Below the pieces are notes generated by a model. It made no database searches and was not told the DNA's origin. It was given only the letters and a program-made list of their open reading frames with translations. From Carex sylvatica (lineage: Eukaryota; Streptophyta; Magnoliopsida; Poales; Cyperaceae), in contig CAXKVR010000183.1 of assembly GCA_964058845.1 (NCBI GenBank), positions 62,001 through 126,000 on the forward strand: a stretch of DNA of 64,000 bases, written 5' to 3'. The first letter of the stretch is position 1. Every line of letters starts with the position of its first letter. A program made the translations under genes and the position numbers. Positions 57,274 through 64,000 of the stretch are shown here, in pieces.

Positions 57274-57660
57274 CAACATCCCGATCTGTTAAGCACGAAA
57301 GTCTAAATTTATTTAATTTTTTCTAAAAAAATCAGAGCATCATTGCTAAAATGAGAAGGTAAAAAGGAATCTAATTTATCTTAAAATTGAAAACTCGAGT
57401 CTTAAATTAATAATATCTCAAATAACATGAAATAAAATTCAAAATCTCGTATGTAAATCATCGAATAGACATGCACCACATGCAACATCCAATCTGCTAA
57501 GCGCAAATGTCTAAATCCACTTCTTCTTTTTTTAACTAAAAAAAGAAGGAAAAGGAATCTAATTTATCTTTAAAATTAAAACCTGAACCTTTAATTAACA
57601 AAATCTCAAATAATGTGATAAAAATTCAAAATCTCGTATGTAAATCATCGAACAAAAAAT
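57274..57660 (+). repeat. diverged 209-bp tandem duplication
   Basis: Copies begin CAACATCC at 57274 and 57483. Both contain GGAATCTAATTTATCTT and AAAATCTCGTATGTAAATCATCGAA. The copies differ by several small insertions. Confidence 0.7.
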
Positions 57661-59258
57661 TGCAATTAAATCATGAGAATCGAACCAAGCTGTCGGTTTG
57701 TAAACTGAGCATCAGCTTTTTTCTGAAAGCATAGAATATCTCATACAGAATTCATTTCATCATCGCTCAGAAATTAATTGATCGAATAATTAAAACCTCA
57801 AAAAGAATTACTACGAGCAAGAAATACAGAGAAATTGTTTGAAAAGCAACGAAATTAGGTTGAGTTTGAATATCACCTAGATACCCTGACTAAATTCTCT
57901 CTCTGGCTCGTTCGCTCTCTTATCTGTGCTTCTTTCTTTTTTCTCCTTTTCTTTCGGAGAAATTGAAAGAGAGTTTCGATGGTGTTTTTTTAAAGGTTGG
58001 CTCTTTCAGATCCCCTCAATCTCGACGGTTAGCTTGATTTCAAGAGGATAAGGTCCAGTTATAAGTAATTAATCCTCATAAATAACTGCGGATTTGATCT
58101 ATTTTAATCTCCTTTATTTTATTAGCCACGATATGCAGACAAGTGTCCAAATTCGGTTGGTCTTATTATAAGCTTGTATATTATTACAATTGTATCCCCA
58201 TCCTGGCCTAATTCTATTCTCCGCTCTGTGCGCTCATTCCAAATATATAATTTGTGCATTTTTTTTATTGGAAATTCAGGGTAATTTTCCCGAAATTTTT
58301 ATCTGTAATATCCTAAAAATTGAAAATTGAAAACCTGAAGAATTTTAAATATATCAAGCCTGCTGGATGAAGAATTCCAAAAATATCATGACCGCTGGAT
58401 AATCAGTGTGGCCTTCTAAATTATCTATTGTAATGAGAAAGAGTTCTAAATTATCTACGTACATACTACGAGCTGAGAAAGAGTTTCATTTCGCTATTGT
58501 AATGAGTTTTATCCTTTTACGATGAACACAAAAATAATCAAGTGAAAGAGTCTAAGAAGAGTTTCATCTTTTTCTTGCAACAAGTTGAGGATCGAGTCCA
58601 GTTAAGTCAAATTTGAACTCGCTTATGCTAAAATTGAGCGAGCTAATTACAATTTTTTCTGAGTCAATCGAACGAGTTACAAACTACCATGTTTTTTTTT
58701 TTTCCCAACCTCAATGGACTATAAAGCATAAAGAAAGGTAGTCGTGTGGCATGGTTTTTTTTTTTTTTTGATTTTTTAATCATAACACTAAAAAATAAAA
58801 ACAATAAATCTATATCATTATTATTTTATTTTATTTTCAAATTTCAACACTAATAAGGTCATGAGAATAAGTTGGAGCTCGTAGGCCGCACTATATTCCA
58901 AGAGCATCTACATCTCAGTAACTCAAATGAGTTTTTAAATAATTGTTAACTACTTTTTAGAAATTAAGGTATTTAAATTTTTTAACTCTCGCATCTCTAA
59001 AATTAATTTTAGAGTTTCTATTAAGTTACGTCAGCAACAAATTAAAAATGAGAAATAATTTGAACCAATTATTTGACCAGTGTAGAGTTTATAAACAATT
59101 TCTTAATAATAAAATTTTCTACATAGTTTATAAATAAAAAACTCTTTTATATCTCTGAAACTGAATTAAAAACTGTCACATTATATTAGAAACTCTGCTA
59201 ATATTAGAAATATAGATGCTCTAACAACTCACTTGCAATGAGTCCAATCCTATACACT
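57661..59258. other. intergenic, nothing firm
   Basis: 57709-57770 is a diverged GCATCAG repeat (see 50312). 57890-57960 is CT-rich and on the minus strand would read as a GA-rich leader, but no coding frame follows. The rest is AT-rich without recognisable content. Confidence 0.4.
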
Positions 59259-59266
59259 AGTGTGAC

Positions 59267-60021
59267 TAGGGTTGCAAACGAACCGAACCAAATTGAATAT
59301 GGCTTAGTTTGAATTCGAATTCGAAATAATTTCGAACCAAATTCAGTTTGAAATTGCAATAGATTTCAACCTAAAAAGCTAATTCGAATTTGATTCGGTA
59401 TAATTCGAACTAGTTCGATTTGATTCAAAATTAGTTCGAAATTTCTGACCGCTAACCGCTGCTCAATCAGATCTGCAATCCTTCTGGCCTCGAAACTACC
59501 ACGAGACCACATCCATCAAGAGAGGAATCGAAACTCAAAAATCATCACCAATGGAGCAAATTGTTCGTGATTTGGATTATTTGGCTGGAATATTACAATC
59601 AGAGAGAAGGAGAAGAAGAGGAGGAGTTTGGAAAGGAAGAGATATTGTGCTTCGACTAGAGAAAGAGCTTCAAATCTTCGCTGTATGCGCCAGTGCTGAC
59701 TTAATTGGAGAGAGAAAAAAGTCGATGGAAAAGAGCAAAAGTTGGCGCTTAGGTTAAGCGAGAGTGAGAGACGAAGGGGAAGGAATACGGGAAAATATTA
59801 ACTCAAAAATACTGGCGACGTAAATTAATTTCGAACCTTTACAAATTTACGAACCTATTGAATCGAATCTGTCTGGATTTGAATTCGAAATTGAATTAAT
59901 TTCGAATCGAACTGGTTTGAATCAATTTCGAACTGAATTATTTTCGAATCAAATTTTTTTTGAACTTTTTTGAATCGAACTCGAATCGAATCACGAATCT
60001 TGAATTTTTTGTGCACCCCTA
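59267..60021. mobile_element. non-autonomous hAT element, 755 bp, with captured-looking centre
   Basis: Left end TAGGGTTGCAAACGAACCGA and right end (minus strand) TAGGGGTGCACAAAAAATTC. Flanking 8-mers AGTGTGAC (59259-59266) and AGTGTGAT (60022-60029) differ at one base. Both arms are full of GAATTCGAA/TTCGAAC motifs. The centre (59460-59800) has a different composition and an ORF. Confidence 0.85.
59551..59757 (+). other. 68-codon ORF in the centre of a hAT element
   Basis: Starts MEQIVRDLDYLAGILQSERR and is rich in Arg, Glu and Lys. The context CACCAATGG around the ATG is a good plant start, and the composition differs from the hAT arms. It may be a piece of host exon picked up by the element. 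I do not recognise the protein, and chance cannot be excluded. Confidence 0.25.
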
Positions 60022-60440
60022 AGTGTGATGGTCAGTTAGACGTTTGATTTATTGTATGTATCCGTGTTTAATAACATCAATTTTGTATACATATATGTCA
60101 ATTATAAATTTAAACAATTTTTGAGGCAATTTCCTATATACTCTTCAAAAACTTGGAAATTACACATTTTCTCCTTTTATTCATAATATGATATTTATTC
60201 CTCTAAATTTCAAAAGCTCACAGTTATCCAATTTATTATTTTTCTATTAAAACTCATTTTAAATTTATAAATTGTCCATTTTATTTTTTATTAAAAAATA
60301 AAAAATATATAGTATGTTTAAGAGAAATATTCTCTTCAATTTTTAGAGCAAATGATTTATTTTCTTACTTGTGTCGCTCGCATTAGTGTTTGCCTAAATT
60401 TGACCGTACATATGTCACAGGAAGATAGACGAATCATTTG

Positions 60441-60947
60441 TAGGGTGTCCACAGGTATAATATGAGTCAGGTGGAAGCATCTTCATACCCATAACCTGTC
60501 ATAATAAAGAAAAAATTATTTACTCTTACTCGTATTCGATGAGTTAACAAAAAAATCTTTTCAAATACAGTATAGGTCAAGTAAACGGATAAAAAAGTGC
60601 CATTAACATCTCAATTTGTGCTTTCGATAATATATTTATGAAACAAGGAAAAAATAATTAATAATAAAATACAACTAATTTGTATTATAAAAAAAATAGT
60701 AATGTAAATTTTTTTATCGTATCATGTCCATACAAATATATAAATATATATAATTTTAAGGATTAAAATTATCTTACAGAATAGCGAGTAAGAAATTATC
60801 TTACTACTACCCTGACATGTTATTATAATGAAAACAAATATTTATCCTTGCCTCTACTTAATACAGTAACGAAACAAAATCTTATCCTTAGCCGTCTTTT
60901 CGAATACGATATGAGTTGGATATACAGATAATGTATTGACAGTCCTA
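60441..60947. mobile_element. non-autonomous hAT element, 507 bp
   Basis: Left end TAGGGTGTCCACAGGTATAA and right end (minus strand) TAGGACTGTCAATACATTAT. A perfect 8-bp duplication ATCATTTG flanks it (60433-60440, 60948-60955). Subterminal repeats are of the ATATGAGT / TTATCCTT type. No coding region. Confidence 0.85.
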
Positions 60948-61233
60948 ATCATTTGTCTTTAGAAACCGACAATTAGAAGATCGAACCTTTTAGAACTTTA
61001 TAAATTAGATTAAATATAAGGTAAAATGGGAAATTTATAAATTTAAAATATGTTTTAATTAAAAAGACAATACAGTGAGTAAGTTTGTGAATTTTTAGAA
61101 CTTAGAAGATCAATATGATATATGAATTTGTGAGAGAAAAAAAATACATAATTTCGAACTTTGAAGGATATGTACCAAATTTCCTTAAATTTTTAACGTA
61201 CGGACGTACTTATTGTGATTGACACGAGTAGAG

Positions 61234-62048
61234 CCGACATTTTTATTTTTACCCAAAAAAAAATTTATTTTATTAAAAATAACCAAGATTTAAAAATAAT
61301 TTTAAAAATACCCAACCCGTGGAAATTTTCCACGGGCCAGAATTTTAATTCCAACCCGTGGAATTTTTCCACGGGCCAGATTTTTTTTTTACAAAAACAG
61401 AAATTTATATTTACTTTTTATTTTTTTATGAAAATATTAGAAATGTTGGATATATTTTTTTGAAAATAGATGTAATACAATACAATTTGATTTATTAGAA
61501 AGATTGTAACAAATAATCCGATCAATATTTTTCAGGCTGGATTTTTCGCGGCTGTAAGAAAAATTAATATATTTCATTATGTGTTCTTGTAAAAAAATAA
61601 AAATGCATGAATTCTGAGTTATTGATCCCGGTTCAAAAGTCACTTCTAGGTAATATAGAAATTATTGTGATCCTTCTAGTGCATTTAATTTATAAAAAGT
61701 TGTATCTATTTTGAGAATTTTTTTTGAATAATAATCATTAAATAACTTTAAGTTTTTTTTTTTAAAAATAGATACAACTTTTTATAAATTAAATGTACTA
61801 GAAGGATCACAATAATTTCTATATTACCTAGAAGTGACTTTTGAACCGGGATCAATAACTCAGAATTCATGTATTTTTATTTTTTTACAAGAACACATAA
61901 TGAAATATATTAATTTTTCTTACAGCCGCGAAAAATCCGGCCTGAAAAATATTGATCGGATTATTTGTTACAATCTTTCTAATAAATCAAATTGTATTGT
62001 ATTCCATCTATTTTCAAAAAAAATAAAAAGTAAATATAAATTTCTGTT

Positions 62049-62079
<31 letters not shown>

Positions 62080-62628
62080 CTTCAAGTTATTTAATGATTA
62101 TTATTCAAAAAAAATTCTCAAAATAGATACAACTTTTTATAAATTAAATGCACTAGAAGGATCACAATAATTTCTATATTACCTAGAAGTGACTTTTGAA
62201 CCGGGATCAATAACTCAGAATTCATGCATTTTTATTTTTTTACAAGAACACATAATGAAATATATTAATTTTTCTTACAGCCGCGAAAAATCCGGCCTGA
62301 AAAATATTGATCGGATTATTTGTTACAATCTTTCTAATAAATCAAATTGTATTGTATTACATCTATTTTCAAAAAAATATATCCAACATTTCTAATATTT
62401 TCATAAAAAAAAATAAAAAGTAAATATAAATTTCTGTTTTTGTAAAAAAAAAAAAAAAAGAAAAAAGAAAAAAAAAAAAAATCTGGCCCGTGGAAAAATT
62501 CCACGGGTTGGAATTAAAATTCTGGCCCGTGGAAAATTTCCACGGGTTGGGTATTTTTAAAATTATTTTTAAATTTTGGTTATTTTTAATAAAATAATTT
62601 TTTTTTTGGGTAAAAATAAAAATGTCGG
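61234..62628. mobile_element. MULE-type foldback element with three arm copies
   Basis: Both ends read CCGACATTTTTATTTTTACC inward. A perfect 9-bp duplication CGAGTAGAG flanks it (61225-61233, 62629-62637). Long arms (about 61234-61760 and 62085-62628) are inverse copies. A third copy of the inner arm (about 61745-62050), in the same direction as the right arm, lies between them. Near each end are quasi-palindromes CCCGTGGAAATTTTCCACGGG-like, two per arm. Identical 68-codon ORFs in the copies are by-products of the repetition. Confidence 0.9.
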
Positions 62629-62726
62629 CGAGTAGAGAGTGAAATATTTTCATTAAAGGAAACATTTGTCATAATAAAATATCACGAGTGCAAAATTACA
62701 TTTTTTTGTTCGCCGCCTAATTTTTG

Positions 62727-62911
62727 GAATTCGTATCCTCTGAGATATCTCAAATTCTGCGTGACTTTATGGAAAATCCCAACCGTTTAAATACGTTCTG
62801 CACGAATCTCAAAGCACACATAATACTGACCGGCTGACCCCTACATCACCTCCGAATAGGCACTGGACACGTCGGTCACGCAAAAGTTGAGATATCTCAG
62901 AGGATTCGCAC
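62727..62911. mobile_element. 185-bp MULE-type MITE in the calmodulin-like promoter
   Basis: Arms with TCCTCTGAGATATCTCAA (62735) and its inverse (62905) are flanked by a perfect 11-bp duplication CCTAATTTTTG (62716-62726, 62912-62922). The spacer between the arms is GC-richer and unpaired. The element ends 245 bp upstream of the start codon at 63157. Confidence 0.85.
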
Positions 62912-63156
62912 CCTAATTTTTGAGAGCTGATCTGTCAAACCGTCCACCATAAATTATAATTAAATAACGTTATTAAGGCACGCTTGGCAAAACCGAAAGA
63001 TTGAAAAAGAAGAAAAGGAAAAAAAAATATCCCAAAAAAGGAAACGAGCCAGCGGAAATACAGTAACACTGCCTGAGCAAGCAAAACGAGATCCCGATCT
63101 ATTTTCTTTGAAAACAAAGGAGAGAAAAGAGAGAATTTAGAGAGAGCGAGAGAGAG

Positions 63157-63297
63157 ATGGGGAAGGCGGAGCTAAGCGAGGAGCAGGTAGCGTCGATGCG
63201 CGAGGCCTTTTCTCTTTTTGACACCGATGGCGATGGTCGCATTGCCCCTTCTGATCTCGGCGTGCTCATGCGCTCGCTCGGCGGTAATCCTACACAG
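63157..63297 (+). CDS. calmodulin-like protein, exon 1 (CML13/CML14 type)
   Basis: Forty-seven codons beginning [20 protein letters not shown], followed by a consensus donor (CACAG|GTACTA) at 63298. The sequence closely matches the N-terminus of the plant calmodulin-like proteins CML13/CML14, small cytosolic EF-hand proteins of about 148 residues that act as light chains or calcium sensors. The first EF-hand loop is [12 protein letters not shown]: positions 1, 3 and 5 are Asp and 6 is Gly as in calmodulin, but position 12 is Asp where Glu is usual, which would weaken calcium binding. The 5' leader (63110-63156) is GA-rich. The start codon is the first ATG after that leader and agrees with the family. 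The remaining exons lie right of the window. Confidence 0.85.
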
Positions 63298-63957
63298 GTA
63301 CTACGGCATTTTGTTATTACACAAAGATGTTTGATTTCTCTATCTTTATCAATACTTGAATTACAAGCAGGGCGGAACAAGAAAATTGAGAAGGGGCAGT
63401 TGGGCCTGAATAAGTGAGTCTATTTAATTTCATTTTATAGGGGATTAATAGTATTTTTTTTGTAAAATTAGAATTTTATGGTACAAAATGAAAATTTTCA
63501 ATTCATAGGGGGTGCTTAGCTACCCTTTGCATATACATCCGTCCACCCCCGATTACAAGGGGCTTTAATGTAGATAATTTTGGGATATATCTCTTCATTT
63601 TTCATTCTTTTGCAATAGCATTAAATTTAAATTTAGATGTTCTGGGTTGGAACTTTTAATGGTGGATGCCAAACATTTTTTTTTTGAAAATAAGGTTGCT
63701 TAGGCCCGTTTCACTGCATGAAACTTAAATTACATCATAACCAGTTTCACCTATCAGGTTATTTTCCTGATATTAGAATGACCCGTTCTCCTAAGCACCT
63801 ATTACCACTAATTACAGCGGTTGCTAGGTAAAGTATCAGTAGAGCAATACCGCAAAACATTGTAACAACGAAACAAGTTAATGCATCAGAACTGGTCACA
63901 GCCAGCAAAATATACATAATATTTAGTTTAAAAGTAGCAAAGGAAGTTTGTCAATCT
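63298..63957 (+). other. start of intron 1 of the calmodulin-like gene
   Basis: AT-rich after the donor at 63298. No second EF-hand exon is found before the window ends. An in-frame run-on to 63417 past the donor adds residues unlike the family and is not used. Confidence 0.55.
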
Positions 63958-64000
63958 TCATTCTTCATCCCCAGAGAGCCCATCTTGTTCATCCTCCACA
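63958..64000 (-). CDS. possible C-terminal codons of a minus-strand gene
   Basis: On the minus strand the last 43 bases read VEDEQDGLSGDEE and then a TGA stop (63960-63958), followed by an AT-rich 3' region. Acidic tails like this are common at the ends of real plant proteins. Only 13 codons are available, so the call rests on composition alone. If real, the gene is convergent with the calmodulin-like gene or lies inside its intron. Confidence 0.25.
   Translation of the reverse strand, partial: VEDEQDGLSGDEE

Noticed and set aside
61437..62395. Three nearly identical 68-73 codon frames (MTFEPGSITQNS..)
   Set aside because: They lie in the three arm copies of one foldback MULE, in both orientations. 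Repetition, not coding, explains them.
1..64000. tRNA, rRNA or snRNA genes
   Set aside because: I scanned for tRNA A/B-box-like arrangements with CCA-side pairing and for rRNA phrases and saw none that I could support.

Overview
The window is nuclear DNA from a flowering plant, probably a eudicot. Support for this: spliced plant genes with GT-AG introns, strongly AT-rich intergenic DNA, a plant-type telomere repeat (TTTAGGG) inside an intron, Athila-like Gypsy and Copia retrotransposons, and many hAT and Mutator-like (MULE) DNA transposons. No tRNA, rRNA, CRISPR or bacterial feature was seen.

Only three or four host genes are visible. (1) The 3' two exons of a 2-oxoglutarate/Fe(II) dioxygenase lie at 577-1615 (+); its first exon is not in the window. 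(2) An eleven-exon gene on the minus strand (38608 down to 32219) joins in frame across every intron to give a 785-residue conserved plant protein of unknown function. (3) Exon 1 of a CML13/CML14-type calmodulin-like gene starts at 63157 (+) and runs off the right side. (4) A few codons of a possible minus-strand gene end at 63958.

Everything between is layered transposon DNA. Region by region: 3474-7851, a foldback MULE-type element with 9-bp target duplications that carries a second MULE with a decayed transposase (3962-7567). 8503-21319, a 12.8-kb MULE-like shell with 9-bp target duplications. It holds a LINE tail, a hAT element, a minisatellite, a small AT-hook gene and an Athila element (11280-17687) that has a 3' LTR but no 5' LTR. 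23968-31596, a hAT shell with 8-bp target duplications, filled with a row of about a dozen 300-500 bp hairpin elements separated by TA-rich spacers. These hairpins share a core but swap their ends. 39185-43906, a nearly intact Copia element just upstream of the start codon of gene 2. 44050-49563, fragments of two more Copia elements and a small hAT. 49653-56400, further hairpin elements, one split by a 2.2-kb hAT carrying an 11-copy 104-bp minisatellite. 59267-62911, two hAT elements, a MULE with three copies of one arm, and a 185-bp MULE-type MITE 245 bp upstream of the calmodulin-like start codon.

The host genes share no pathway that I can see. The main biological content is transposon nesting, recombination between related hairpin elements, and transposons sitting close to gene promoters. 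All element boundaries were read by eye from terminal repeats and target duplications; family names rest on remembered motifs, not on searches.
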